Shown piece after piece: positions 18,250-26,940 of a stretch of 64,000 nt of DNA (position 1 is its first letter; the number at the start of each line of letters is the position of its first letter). The translations under genes were made by a program, and so were the position numbers. The notes under the pieces are model-generated. The model had not been told where the DNA came from. It saw nothing but the letters and a program-made list of their open reading frames with translations, and did not search any database. Source of the stretch: Georgenia faecalis (lineage in GTDB: Bacteria > Actinomycetota > Actinomycetes > Actinomycetales > Actinomycetaceae); NCBI RefSeq assembly GCF_003710105.1, contig NZ_CP033325.1:1054001-1118000 (forward strand), given 5' to 3'.

Positions 18250-19022
18250 CGTCCTCGGTCGCGGGAGGGGAGCCGGGACACCTGGGTGGCGACCTCATCC
18301 GCCGACGGCGCCGTCATCCGCTCGACGATGCGGCCGTCGACCAGGAAGATCACGGTGTCGGCGTACGAGGCGGCGACGGGGTCGTGCGTGGTCATCATGA
18401 TCGTCTGCCGGTCCTGGGCTGCGGCGGTGCGCAACAGCTCGAGGACGCTCGCCGCGGTGCGGGTGTCGAGGGCCCCGGTGGGTTCGTCCGCGAAGAGGAC
18501 TGCCGCCCCCGTGGCGAGCGCGCGGGCGATCGCCACGCGCTGCTGCTGCCCTCCCGAGAGCTCGCTCGGCCGGTGGTCGCGGCGGTCGGCGAGCCCGACC
18601 CGCGCGAGCGCGCCGTCGGTGGTGCGGCGGTCGCGCCCGCGTCCGGCGAGGAGGCCCGGCAGCTCGACGTTCTGCGCCGCCGTGAGGGTGGGGATGAGGT
18701 TGAACGCCTGGAACACGAAGGCGACCCGGTCACGGCGTAGCCGGGTCAGCGCGTCCTCGGGCATGCCGGCCAGATCCTCGCCGACCAGCACCGCCCGGCC
18801 CGTGGTCGGGGCGTCGAGGCCTGCCGCACAGTGCAGGAGCGTGCTCTTGCCCGACCCGGACGGGCCCATCACCGCGGTGAACGACCCCTCCTGCAGCTCG
18901 AGGCTGACCCCGTCCAGGGCCGTGACCGCGCCGGGTCCGACGCCATACGTCTTCGTCACGTGCTCCAGCGCCACCGGGGGCACCCCGGCAGGCCGTGCCG
19001 CGTCCACCACTGTGTCCGTCAC
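18246..19022 (-). CDS. ABC transporter ATP-binding protein (MacB/LolD type)
   Basis: A 258-residue nucleotide-binding subunit: Walker A GPSGSGKST (residues 53-61), signature LSGGQQQR, Walker B AVLFADEPTGALD and the H-loop MTTHDP. The LolD/MacB subfamily marker is FQAFNLIPTLTAAQNVELP. It powers the overlapping FtsX permease. The GTG start is preceded by GAGGAG, which lies inside an 11-bp inverted repeat. The tetR-like gene upstream in the same direction is the probable regulator. The substrate is unknown. Confidence 0.95.
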   Translation of the reverse strand: MTDTVVDAARPAGVPPVALEHVTKTYGVGPGAVTALDGVSLELQEGSFTAVMGPSGSGKSTLLHCAAGLDAPTTGRAVLVGEDLAGMPEDALTRLRRDRVAFVFQAFNLIPTLTAAQNVELPGLLAGRGRDRRTTDGALARVGLADRRDHRPSELSGGQQQRVAIARALATGAAVLFADEPTGALDTRTAASVLELLRTAAAQDRQTIMMTTHDPVAASYADTVIFLVDGRIVERMTAPSADEVATQVSRLPSRDRGR

Positions 19023-19028
19023 GACCGC

Positions 19029-19059
19029 TCCTCACTGTTCATGGTCTAAACAGTGAGGA
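19029..19059. promoter_or_regulatory. inverted repeat over the ABC ATPase ribosome site
   Basis: The arms TCCTCACTGTT (19029-19039) and AACAGTGAGGA (19049-19059) are perfect reverse complements around a 9-nt spacer. In the mRNA of the ABC genes the 3' arm contains the GAGGAG ribosome site, so the element may be a TetR-family operator, an RNA hairpin hiding the ribosome site, or both. Its loop also holds an ATG opening a 7-codon frame (MNSEERS) whose stop overlaps the GTG start of the ATPase. Confidence 0.7.
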
Positions 19060-19146
19060 ACGTACACAGATATCGGACCGCGCAACAGGCATTTCCTGCG
19101 GGCGCCGCGCGGCAGTGCGCTGGTGGTGCGCTGGGCGCCGGTGCGG

Positions 19147-19890
19147 TCAGCCGGGGGTGCCGTCGACAGTGAGCTGCCGGAGGCCGGAGAGGATGCTCCT
19201 CAGGCCGAACTCGAAGTCCTCGTCGGCCCGGGCTCCGGGTTCGCGGTACAGGCCGCTGGAGATCAGGGAGGAGACCCGCGGGAGTCGCGCCGTGAATCGT
19301 TCGGCGCCGACGAGGTCCACCAGGGTTTCGGGGTCCGTCGCGCTGCCGTCCGGTCGGAAGAGGTCACGGACCATCGCGGCGCGGGTACGCACGTACCCGT
19401 CGAGCAGAGCGGCGGCCTGGAGCGCCTGGCGGTCGCCGAGGCCGCTGGGCTCCAGGCGGTCGAGCAGGTCCTCGAGCCAGGCCAGCGAGTGGGGGGCGAA
19501 CGGGACGCGCACCCGCATGTCGCTCAACCAGGGGTGGTGCGCGTAGCGGTCGCGTAGGGCGCGGCACCACGCGGCGGCCGCCTCCACCCAGTCCGCCCCC
19601 GCGGCGATGTCGCCAGGGGCGCCCAGGGCGTGGTCGTGGACGATGACATCGAGGTCGTCCCGGGAGTCCACGTACCGGTAGAGCGCGTTCGGTGTCACGC
19701 CGAGCCGGTCGGCGATGCGCCCCAGCGACAGGGCCTGCGCGCCTTCGGCGTCGGCCAGGGCGATCGCCGACGCGGCGATGTCCGGGACGCTCAGCGTCGC
19801 TTTCGGTCCCGGGCGGCCGGCGCGGGCCTCATGCCCCCAGGTGTGGCGCAGGCCCCGCGGCAACGCCGCGCTCGCGCCTCCATGCTCCAC
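19147..19890 (-). CDS. TetR-family transcriptional repressor
   Basis: A 247-residue TetR/AcrR regulator with a long N-terminal extension before the DNA-binding domain. The helix-turn-helix region is SLGRIADRLGVTPNALYRYVDSRDDL (about residues 54-79). The C-terminal domain resembles the tetracycline-repressor type (TetR_C_1). It lies just upstream of, and in the same direction as, the ABC exporter genes, whose leader carries a matching type of palindrome, so local control of the exporter is likely. The true start could be an internal codon, because the first ~30 residues are poorly conserved-looking. Confidence 0.88.
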   Translation of the reverse strand: MEHGGASAALPRGLRHTWGHEARAGRPGPKATLSVPDIAASAIALADAEGAQALSLGRIADRLGVTPNALYRYVDSRDDLDVIVHDHALGAPGDIAAGADWVEAAAAWCRALRDRYAHHPWLSDMRVRVPFAPHSLAWLEDLLDRLEPSGLGDRQALQAAALLDGYVRTRAAMVRDLFRPDGSATDPETLVDLVGAERFTARLPRVSSLISSGLYREPGARADEDFEFGLRSILSGLRQLTVDGTPG

Positions 19891-19938
19891 GGGCCGAGGC
19901 TACCGCCTGTGGCAGTGCTCTACCGGTACTCCCCGGCC

Positions 19939-20475
19939 TCAGGGGCCGGCCGGCTCCATGCGGACCTCCGGCGGGGCCTGCCCGGGCAGGCGGGTGACGA
20001 AGTCGAGGACGCCCACCCACGAGGGCCGCAGGGCGATCCGCGCCATGCGCACGCCCGGGTGGTCGACGGCCGCGACGTTAACGTCCCCCTGCTCGGGGCC
20101 GGCGTAGCGGCGGTGCGCGAGCCGGTACTCCTCGGCGATGCCCTCGACGTCGGTGACGACGGCGCGCCCGCGCAGGAGGAGGACTTCGGGCGGGGTGGTG
20201 GCGGCGTCGATCGTCACCGCGATGTCCGGCCGGGCGCGGATCGCGGCGATCTTCCGGGCGCCGGCGAACGTGCACAGGACGAGCTCCGTCCCGGTCCAGT
20301 GGAAGAGCATGGGGAACACCCGGGGCGTGCCGTCACCGACGACGTAGGCCACCCGGGCGAGCTCGGTGGAGCGGAGCAGCGCCTGGGCGACGGGGGAGTG
20401 CAGCAGCCCGACGTCGCCCTGGGGGAGCGTCATGGGCTCGCGCTCCGGCCGGGCGGTTCCGGACGGCGCGCTCAT
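19939..20475 (-). CDS. PPOX-class F420/FMN-dependent flavin-fold protein
   Basis: A 178-residue split-barrel protein of the pyridoxamine-5'-phosphate-oxidase-like class. ARVAYVVGDGTPRVFPMLFHWTGTELVLCTF is the flavin-binding strand region, followed by KIAAIRARPDIAVTID. Such proteins bind FMN, F420 or haem in the cytoplasm; the reaction is unknown. The start is taken as 20475 because it overlaps a short upstream frame by ATGA; MTLPQGD at 20433, with GGAG 9 nt before it, is an equally good alternative and would shorten it to 164 residues. Confidence 0.82.
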   Translation of the reverse strand: MSAPSGTARPEREPMTLPQGDVGLLHSPVAQALLRSTELARVAYVVGDGTPRVFPMLFHWTGTELVLCTFAGARKIAAIRARPDIAVTIDAATTPPEVLLLRGRAVVTDVEGIAEEYRLAHRRYAGPEQGDVNVAAVDHPGVRMARIALRPSWVGVLDFVTRLPGQAPPEVRMEPAGP

Positions 20476-20567
20476 GGCGTCGGTCCCTGAGGGTGGCCGA
20501 GGGCCGCGGCTGGCCTCACGGTGACGCCCTCGGCTGGCGTCCGGCGTCCTGCGTCGGGCTCGGTCAT
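20472..20567 (-). CDS. possible 31-codon leader frame of the PPOX gene
   Basis: A short frame MTEPDAGRRTPAEG and so on, with GAAGGA 10 nt before its ATG. Its stop overlaps the 20475 ATG of the PPOX gene (ATGA), so translation could be coupled. There is no family similarity. The remaining non-coding DNA between here and the MFS gene (20568-20944) holds no other gene I can support. Confidence 0.3.
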   Translation of the reverse strand: MTEPDAGRRTPAEGVTVRPAAALGHPQGPTP

Positions 20568-20871
20568 GGTTCGGCGTCCTTCGGTGAGTCGTCGGGAGTC
20601 TCCTGGGTGTTGCTGACGTGCTCGGCGAGCCGTCGACGCCACGCACGATGAGCACGTCCTCGTTCGTTCGACCGCTGAGGCGACTAGGCCAGCGCGCTGC
20701 GGCTGTCGTGTCAAGAGGTCGACGCACCGCGATCCCGGCACGTCTCTTCTCGATGGTCCTCATCGCCACCGGCGGCGCAGGGCGCGAGACCTCGCGGCGC
20801 CCGCCGCTGATGGACGTGCGGACGTGACCGGTCTCATCCGATGCGGCGCCCGGCGGCGACGGCGCACGACG

Positions 20872-20877
20872 TAGAAT
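20872..20877 (+). promoter_or_regulatory. possible -10 box for the MFS gene
   Basis: TAGAAT in an otherwise GC-rich region, about 65 nt before the MFS start. No convincing -35 box is seen at the right distance. Weak evidence. Confidence 0.3.
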
Positions 20878-20944
20878 TTCCGGAGCACAGGGTTCTCGGC
20901 GCTCGGGGTGGGTGGAGCGCACCTCAGCCCTACCCGGAGAACCC

Positions 20945-22171
20945 GTGCCCGTCCTCAGCTCCTACCGAAGTCTCTTCGCCCTCACCGGCGGCCGCTACGT
21001 CCTCATCGCCTTCCTCGCGCGCCTCCCGCTCGCGATGGCCCAGATGGGCACCCTGCTCCTCGTCGCCGGCGCCTCCGGCAGCTACGGGGCGGGTGGGGCC
21101 GCCGCCGGCGCCCTGGCAGTGACGAACGCGATCGCCTCCCCGCTGGCCGGCGGCCTCACCGACCGGATCGGGCAACGGTCGGTCCTGCTCGTCCAGTCCC
21201 TCGGCGGGACCATCGGACTCGCCGCGCTCGTCCTCCTGTCGAGGACGGACGTCAGCTGGCCGGTCCTCGCCGTCGTCGCCGGCGTCACCGGCGTCTTCCT
21301 CCCGCAGGTGGGCACCCTGGCGCGGGTGCGCTGGCGCGCCCTCGCCGGGCCCGACCGGTGGAAGCTCGTCTCCACGGCGTTCTCCTACGAGGGCGCGGCC
21401 GACGAGGCGTCGTTCGTCCTCGGTCCCGCGCTCGTGGGGGCGGCCGCCGCCCTCGTCTCGCCCGCCGGTGCGCTCGTCGCCGCGGCGGTCCTGCTCGCCC
21501 TCTTCGGCACCGCGTTCGCGGTTCACCCCACGGCTGACCACGTGCCCGGCACCCGGGTCCGCCTCGCCTCGCCCACGCGCCTGCTCACCCCGGTCCTCGT
21601 CGGCCTGGCCCTCGGCCAGCTGGCGATGGGCGTCACCTTCGGCTCTGTCCAGACCGGCTCGACGGCGCTCGCCACCGGCGTCGGCGAACCCGGGCTCGCC
21701 GGGCTGCTCCACGCCATCCTCGGGATCGGCAGCGTGGTCGCGGGCCTCGCGGTCGCCGCGCTCCCTGCACGGTTCGACCTCGCCCACCGCCTGCCGGTCT
21801 TCGGCGCCGCCTTCACCGTCCTGGCGCTGCCCCTGCTCGCGGTCAGCTCGCTCGGCACCCTCATCCCCGTGCTGCTCTTCCTCGGGCTCGCGATCGCGCC
21901 CTACATGATCACCATCTTCTCGGCGTGCGAGCAGATCACCGACTCCCGCCGGCTCGGCGTGGCGATGATGGTGCTCGCCGCGGCGACCAACCTCGGCTAC
22001 GCGCTCGGGTCGTCGACGGCCGGGCGCCTCGCCGACACGTACGGCTACACCGGGGCGTACGCGGTGACGGTGACGGCGGCCGCGAGCGCTCTGGTCCTCG
22101 CGCTCGCGCTCCGCCCCGCCCTCCAGCGGCGTGAGCGCCGGATCCCCGGGATCTCGGGCGACGTCGACTGA
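20945..22171 (+). CDS. MFS transporter
   Basis: A 408-residue major facilitator with about 12 hydrophobic helices. The loop-2 motif is GLTDRIGQRSVLL after helix 2, and a second-half segment reads LADTYGYTGAYAV. It resembles actinobacterial drug/sugar efflux-type MFS proteins; the substrate is unknown. Start GTG 20945 (VPVLSSYRSLF) is chosen for its GGAGA box; GTG 20912 would add 11 residues. It converges with the subtilisin gene across a hairpin. Confidence 0.88.
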   Translation: MPVLSSYRSLFALTGGRYVLIAFLARLPLAMAQMGTLLLVAGASGSYGAGGAAAGALAVTNAIASPLAGGLTDRIGQRSVLLVQSLGGTIGLAALVLLSRTDVSWPVLAVVAGVTGVFLPQVGTLARVRWRALAGPDRWKLVSTAFSYEGAADEASFVLGPALVGAAAALVSPAGALVAAAVLLALFGTAFAVHPTADHVPGTRVRLASPTRLLTPVLVGLALGQLAMGVTFGSVQTGSTALATGVGEPGLAGLLHAILGIGSVVAGLAVAALPARFDLAHRLPVFGAAFTVLALPLLAVSSLGTLIPVLLFLGLAIAPYMITIFSACEQITDSRRLGVAMMVLAAATNLGYALGSSTAGRLADTYGYTGAYAVTVTAAASALVLALALRPALQRRERRIPGISGDVD

Positions 22172-22203
22172 CGGTGCGCGACCCACGCGGGCCGCGCACC
22201 GTC
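22170..22203. terminator. bidirectional hairpin between convergent genes
   Basis: The arms GACGGTGCGCG (22170-22180) and CGCGCACCGTC (22193-22203) are perfect complements with a 12-nt loop, beginning in the MFS stop codon and lying before the stop of the leftward subtilisin gene. No T tract. It probably ends both transcripts. Confidence 0.65.
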
Positions 22204-22217
22204 GAGCCGCCGCCGTC

Positions 22218-25200
22218 TCAGGCCTGGGCTCCCCGCCGGGCGACGCGCTGTGCGGCGAGGGCCAGGAGGAGTAGCGCTCCCGCGGCCCCGAGGAGGCCAC
22301 TGACTGCGACGCCGGTCGTGGGCAGCCCGCCGCCGGGTCCCGCGTCTCCGGGGTCGGTGGGTCCGACCGTCGCGGGGTCGGTGGGCTCCACGGTCGGCTC
22401 GCCGGGCCCGGTCGGCTGCTCCGTCGGCGGATCGATGGGTCCTGCGGTGGGTCCGCCGGGGTCGGTGGGTCCCGGCGTCGGCTCGCCCGGCACGGTGGGG
22501 AGCAGTGCCGCGGCGGACGTGCGATGCACGCCGCCGCCGTCGGTGCCGGCGTAGACCCACGCGCCATCCGGTGATGCGGTCAGTGACCGCACCGACATCG
22601 CGGTGAGGCCGCCCGATGCCGGGGTCCAGCGGGCGCCGCCGTCAGTCGAGACGAACACCCCGGCCCCGTTGGCGGCCAGCCCGGACGCGTTCCATCGCGC
22701 TGTACCCGCCACGAGGAGCTCGGTCGCGCCCGCCGGGCCGCCCGGCACCGTGACGGGGAGGATGCTCACCACGTTGGCGTTCCCGTCGAGCTCCGCGGGG
22801 GCGAAGGACGCGCCGCCGTCGGTGCTCACCCGAATGCCCGGCTGCTCGCCGATCACTACGCGGGCAGGGTCGTCCGGGTCGACCCAGACGGACTGGGTGG
22901 GGGCGGCGGTGAGACGGGTGAGCGTGGCACCGAGGTCGTCGGAGCGGTACAGCCCGTCCGAGGTCGCCAGCCACAGCCGCTCCGGGGCGCCGGGGTCGAA
23001 GGCGATCTCGGAGATCCGCGAGCCGTGGGCGTAGGTGCGCCAGTGGGCGAAGCCGTCCTGCGAGACCATGAGCCCCGCCTCACCGAGCGCGGCGTAGGAG
23101 ACCACCACGGTGCCCTCGGCGTGCGGTGACAGTGCCAGGGACAGCGGGGTCATCGAGCCGCGCGGTCCGACCTGGACCAGGTCGCCGTCGGAGGCCCCGG
23201 CGGGACCGGTGAGGATCCGGGCCGCCCCGGAGGCGTTGGTCCCCACGGCCCACACGTCCCGCGCGCCGCGGGGCGACTGCGCCACCTGGGTGAGCATTCG
23301 CCCGACCCCGCCTTCATGACCCAGCGAGCCCCAGTCCTGGCCGTCCGGCCCGACGTCGGCAACGGCGCGGGCGCGCAGCCCCTCGCGGTCGACGACCTGC
23401 AGCATCGGTTCGCCCTCGGTGTCGGGACCCACGTGGACGTCGAGGACGTCGGTCCCGGAGACGCCCGTCCGCGTCCAGCCCTCGCCGTCCGTGGTGTAGT
23501 AGCCGGCGTTCTCCATGGACAGGATGAGGCTGTCGGCGGGTGTGCCCGGCCAGCGGTCGAAGTCGGTGACGAGCGGTCCGAGGACCGGGAAGGCCCGGGC
23601 CTCCCACGTGAGGCCGCCGTCGGTGCTCGTGCTGAACGAGGTGTATCCGGCGACGTGGATCCTGCCGTCGAGGAATGCCATGGCCGTCGCCCACGAGTGG
23701 CCGCTGTCACCGGCGAGGGACCACGTCGCGCCACCGTCGGCGGAGGTCATGACCACGCCGTCGCTGCGGACGACGACGCCGGCCGCTCCGTCGGCGGCCA
23801 GGTGCTGCGGGCGGGTGTCGAAGTCGCTGGAGGCGTAGGCCAGCTCCACCGTGGCGCCACCCGTGGCCGCGTCGGCCACGCGCCAGACCCCGGCGTACGT
23901 GGCGACGAGGAGGTCGTCGCCGGCGAACGTGGCACCGACGACGACCGAGTCCCACAGGGACGGCACGTGCCGCCACGTCTGCCCGCCGTCGCGGCTGAGG
24001 TGCAGCCCGTTGTCGACGACGGCGGCCAGCGCGTCGGCGTGGCCCACCAGCCGGCGGACCGCCACGTCGGGGAAGGGCAGGACCGTCCACGTGGCGCCGG
24101 CGTCCGCGGTGTGCACGATCCGGCCGGTGTAGGCCGGGTCGACCACGATGTCCCCGTCGCGGCCGTTGAGCGCGACGTAGAAGCCCCCGGGGGTGGCCGG
24201 GTCCGCGAGGGGGAAGGCGCGGCCGTCGGCCACCGGCATGCTCCGCACGCGCTGCCAGGTGACGCCGTGGTCCGTCGTGACGAACGGGTGGGCGCCGATG
24301 GTGTCGGTGGCGAGGCCGGTGCCCGGCGCAGTGGGGGAGACGGCGAGGGTGGCGGCCGCACCGGAGATGCCCACCTGCTCCCACGCGCCCGGCTCGTCCG
24401 CGTCGTCCGAGCGCACGACGCCCTCACCCGTGAGGGTGCGGCCGCTGACGGCGGCCCGAGCGGACAGGCGGTAGGTGCCGACCTCGTCCAGGTGCACGGT
24501 GCCGCGGTACCAGCCCGGCTTGTCGCCGACGGCGGCGAGCGTGGTCGTCGCCGTCTCGCCCGACGGGGCACTCGCCACGAGCGTCGGCACCGCCTCGGGG
24601 GCCGCTGGCGTGCGGACGAACACCTCGGTGTGACCGACGGCGTGCGTGGGCGAGGCCTGCACCGTCAACGGGCGGACGTAGCTGGCGAACGGGACCCGCA
24701 CCGTCGTGCCGTCGGAGACGGTGCCGACGAGCACGCCGGAGGTCTCGGCGTCCACGAGCGCCGTCCGCGGCGTGAGGGTGAGCTCGACCGACGCGTCACG
24801 CCCGGCGGGGACGGTGAGGGTCTGGGGCGAGACCGCCACCTCGCCCGTGCTCGGTGCGGATGCGTGGGCGGTGAGGTCGATGGTGACGTCCGACGCGCTC
24901 GCGTTGTGCAGCACCACGGTCGCGGTCCGCGTGGGGTCCTCGCCCATGTCGGCCAGGCCCAGGGAGACGGCGTCGGGCGTCGCGGTGACGTGCTGGTCGA
25001 CGGCGGCGGCCACGTCGAGCGCGCCGGCTCCCTGCGCCGACGGCGAAGCGTCGGCGTCGGCGGAGGCCAGGGGGCGGGCCGAGCCGATGAGGGCGCTGCG
25101 CCGCTGCGTGGCGGAGAGCTCCGGGCGGGCCTGCGTGAGGAGCGCGGCCGCCCCCGCGACGTGCGGCGCGGCCATCGAGGTGCCCGACATCCGGTACTGG

Positions 25201-26699
25201 TTGCCCTCGACGCCGAGGGAGGCCGGGATCGGGGCGAGGATCTCCTCGCCGGGGGCGACGATCTCAGGCTTGAGGGTCATGGCGTCGCTCGGGCCGCGGG
25301 AGCTGAAGCCCGCAATGGCGTCCGTGCGGTCGAGCGACCCGATCGTCGCCGTGGCGGTCCCGGCCAGGACCTCGTCCTTGAAGGTCTGGTACTGCGCCGA
25401 GGTGATCGACATCATCACCAGGGACTCGCGCCGCAGGTCGTCCCCGCCGTCCGCCAGCACGCCGATGGGTCCCGGGAGGCCGGCGCCGCCGCCGACCGGG
25501 TCGGTGGGGCTCGGGGTGTAGAGCAGGGCGCCGACCGCCCCGTGCTCCTCGGCGAGCGCGGCCTGCTCGAGGTGCCCGGGGAGGACCTCTCCGAGGTTGC
25601 GGACCACGTAGCTGCTCATCACGACGATGGCACCCCGCACGTCACCGGCGGCCGCGAAGTCCTCGGCGGTGCCGTTACCGACGTCGACCAGGCGCGCGGT
25701 GCGGCCCCCGGCCGGCGGGTTGGCCGAGAGCGGGAACCGGGCGACGTCCAGCGGGCGGACCCCGTCCCCGTCCCCGTCCAGCGTGAGTGTGGGATCCGCG
25801 ATGCCCGTCGTCGACGCGCCGACGGCGATGACGCCGGGCGCGGCGGCCGGCGTGGCGACGGTCTGCGTCCCCGGGCCGGCGTTGCCGACCGCCGCCACGA
25901 CGACGACGCCCTGGTCGACGGCGGCCGTGGCGGCGCGGCCCACGGGGTCCGTGCCGTCCCCGAGGCCGCCCAGGCTGAGGTTGACGATGTCTGCCGGCGC
26001 GACCCCCGAGGGGTCGACGGCGGCGTCGAGCGCCAGCAGGATGGCGCTGAGCGTGCCGCCACCGTCCGCGTCCAGCGCCTTCCAGGCGGTCAGGGTCACG
26101 TCGGGGGCCATGCCGGTGAGGTGGGTGCCACCCGCGCCCACGATCCCCGCCACGTGCGTGCCATGGAGGTTGTCGTCCATCGGATCGGCGTCGTCGTTGA
26201 CGAAGTCGTACCCCGCCGCGACGCGGTGACCGGGACCGAAGCCGCCGCCCAGGTCGGCCAGCGTGTAGTCGACGCCGGTGTCGATGACGGCGACGGTGAC
26301 GCCGGCACCCCGCACGGGCAGGCCGGCCGCGTCGGCGCCCTCCCACACGTCGGGAGCCCCCGTTGCCGGCACGTGGGGTTCCCCGAGGGCGCGGACCGGG
26401 CTGTCCACCGTCACCCGCTCGACGCCCGGGGCGCGCCGCAGCGCGGCGAGGTCGGCCGTCTCGACCGTGGCCACGACGGCGTCGAGGAGGCCCGTGACGG
26501 ACTGCGGGTCTTCGAGCGCGATCCCCGACCGCTCGAGCGCGGTGACGGTCTCCTCCTGCGCCAGCGCCACCTCCTCGACGGCGGTCCGGTACGCGGCGAC
26601 CACGCTTCCGGCGGTGGACGCCTCGCCGGACCGGGCGGCCGCCAACCGAGCGGTCCCGACGAGCTCCGCGGCGCTCGGCCCGGTCAGCTCGACGATCAC
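22218..26699 (-). CDS. cell-wall-anchored S8 subtilisin-like protease with PA domain and beta-propeller
   Basis: 1493 residues from GTG 26699. An inhibitor I9-like propeptide region is followed by the S8 protease with Asp140 (AVIDTGVD), His179 (NLHGTHVAG) and Ser508 (SGTSMAAPHVAG). A protease-associated domain sits between His and Ser, then come Fn3/Ig-like domains, a sialidase/VPS10-like propeller with SxDGGxTW repeats, a Pro/Thr stalk and LPTTG (1459-1463) with a membrane helix. It would process proteins at the cell surface. The GTG lacks a ribosome site and no signal peptide follows it. A proper signal peptide (RRRGVILLACALLAAP) is in frame upstream but has no start codon; one extra C in the 5-C run at 26804-26808 would join it to ATG 26818. 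Confidence 0.88.
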   Translation of the reverse strand: MIVELTGPSAAELVGTARLAAARSGEASTAGSVVAAYRTAVEEVALAQEETVTALERSGIALEDPQSVTGLLDAVVATVETADLAALRRAPGVERVTVDSPVRALGEPHVPATGAPDVWEGADAAGLPVRGAGVTVAVIDTGVDYTLADLGGGFGPGHRVAAGYDFVNDDADPMDDNLHGTHVAGIVGAGGTHLTGMAPDVTLTAWKALDADGGGTLSAILLALDAAVDPSGVAPADIVNLSLGGLGDGTDPVGRAATAAVDQGVVVVAAVGNAGPGTQTVATPAAAPGVIAVGASTTGIADPTLTLDGDGDGVRPLDVARFPLSANPPAGGRTARLVDVGNGTAEDFAAAGDVRGAIVVMSSYVVRNLGEVLPGHLEQAALAEEHGAVGALLYTPSPTDPVGGGAGLPGPIGVLADGGDDLRRESLVMMSITSAQYQTFKDEVLAGTATATIGSLDRTDAIAGFSSRGPSDAMTLKPEIVAPGEEILAPIPASLGVEGNQYRMSGTSMAAPHVAGAAALLTQARPELSATQRRSALIGSARPLASADADASPSAQGAGALDVAAAVDQHVTATPDAVSLGLADMGEDPTRTATVVLHNASASDVTIDLTAHASAPSTGEVAVSPQTLTVPAGRDASVELTLTPRTALVDAETSGVLVGTVSDGTTVRVPFASYVRPLTVQASPTHAVGHTEVFVRTPAAPEAVPTLVASAPSGETATTTLAAVGDKPGWYRGTVHLDEVGTYRLSARAAVSGRTLTGEGVVRSDDADEPGAWEQVGISGAAATLAVSPTAPGTGLATDTIGAHPFVTTDHGVTWQRVRSMPVADGRAFPLADPATPGGFYVALNGRDGDIVVDPAYTGRIVHTADAGATWTVLPFPDVAVRRLVGHADALAAVVDNGLHLSRDGGQTWRHVPSLWDSVVVGATFAGDDLLVATYAGVWRVADAATGGATVELAYASSDFDTRPQHLAADGAAGVVVRSDGVVMTSADGGATWSLAGDSGHSWATAMAFLDGRIHVAGYTSFSTSTDGGLTWEARAFPVLGPLVTDFDRWPGTPADSLILSMENAGYYTTDGEGWTRTGVSGTDVLDVHVGPDTEGEPMLQVVDREGLRARAVADVGPDGQDWGSLGHEGGVGRMLTQVAQSPRGARDVWAVGTNASGAARILTGPAGASDGDLVQVGPRGSMTPLSLALSPHAEGTVVVSYAALGEAGLMVSQDGFAHWRTYAHGSRISEIAFDPGAPERLWLATSDGLYRSDDLGATLTRLTAAPTQSVWVDPDDPARVVIGEQPGIRVSTDGGASFAPAELDGNANVVSILPVTVPGGPAGATELLVAGTARWNASGLAANGAGVFVSTDGGARWTPASGGLTAMSVRSLTASPDGAWVYAGTDGGGVHRTSAAALLPTVPGEPTPGPTDPGGPTAGPIDPPTEQPTGPGEPTVEPTDPATVGPTDPGDAGPGGGLPTTGVAVSGLLGAAGALLLLALAAQRVARRGAQA

Positions 26700-26818
26700 C
26701 CGGGAGGTGTCGGCCGGGACGGGCTGTGCCGACGCCCCTGGCGGGACGGGCAGGAGCGGGGCAGCGAGGAGGGCGCAGGCGAGCAGGATGACCCCGCGTC
26801 GGCGGGGGATATGAGCAT
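26700..26818 (-). other. probable signal-peptide region of the subtilisin, out of frame by one base
   Basis: Read from ATG 26818, the first codons give MLISP. After the run of five C the frame for the hydrophobic signal peptide and the -AQPVPADTSR junction is one base off. Restoring one C would yield a continuous N-terminus with Arg-Arg-Arg, a ~17-residue hydrophobic core and a GASA-Q cleavage site leading into the protease frame. The upstream ribosome site is weak. Confidence 0.65.
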
Positions 26819-26940
26819 GGTCGGTGTCTAGCGGGTCGGTTCGTCGCCCGGCAAGGGGTCTGGTGGCCGGTTCCGGTCAGTGGCCGTGACCGGTCGCAAG
26901 TTGTAACCCAACCGTCACGAGGCGTCTCGGATGGCGGGAC

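Noticed and set aside
23316-26831. A 1171-codon plus-strand frame opposite the subtilisin gene
   Set aside because: Composition is antisense-like and it has no motifs; the minus strand carries the full catalytic triad.
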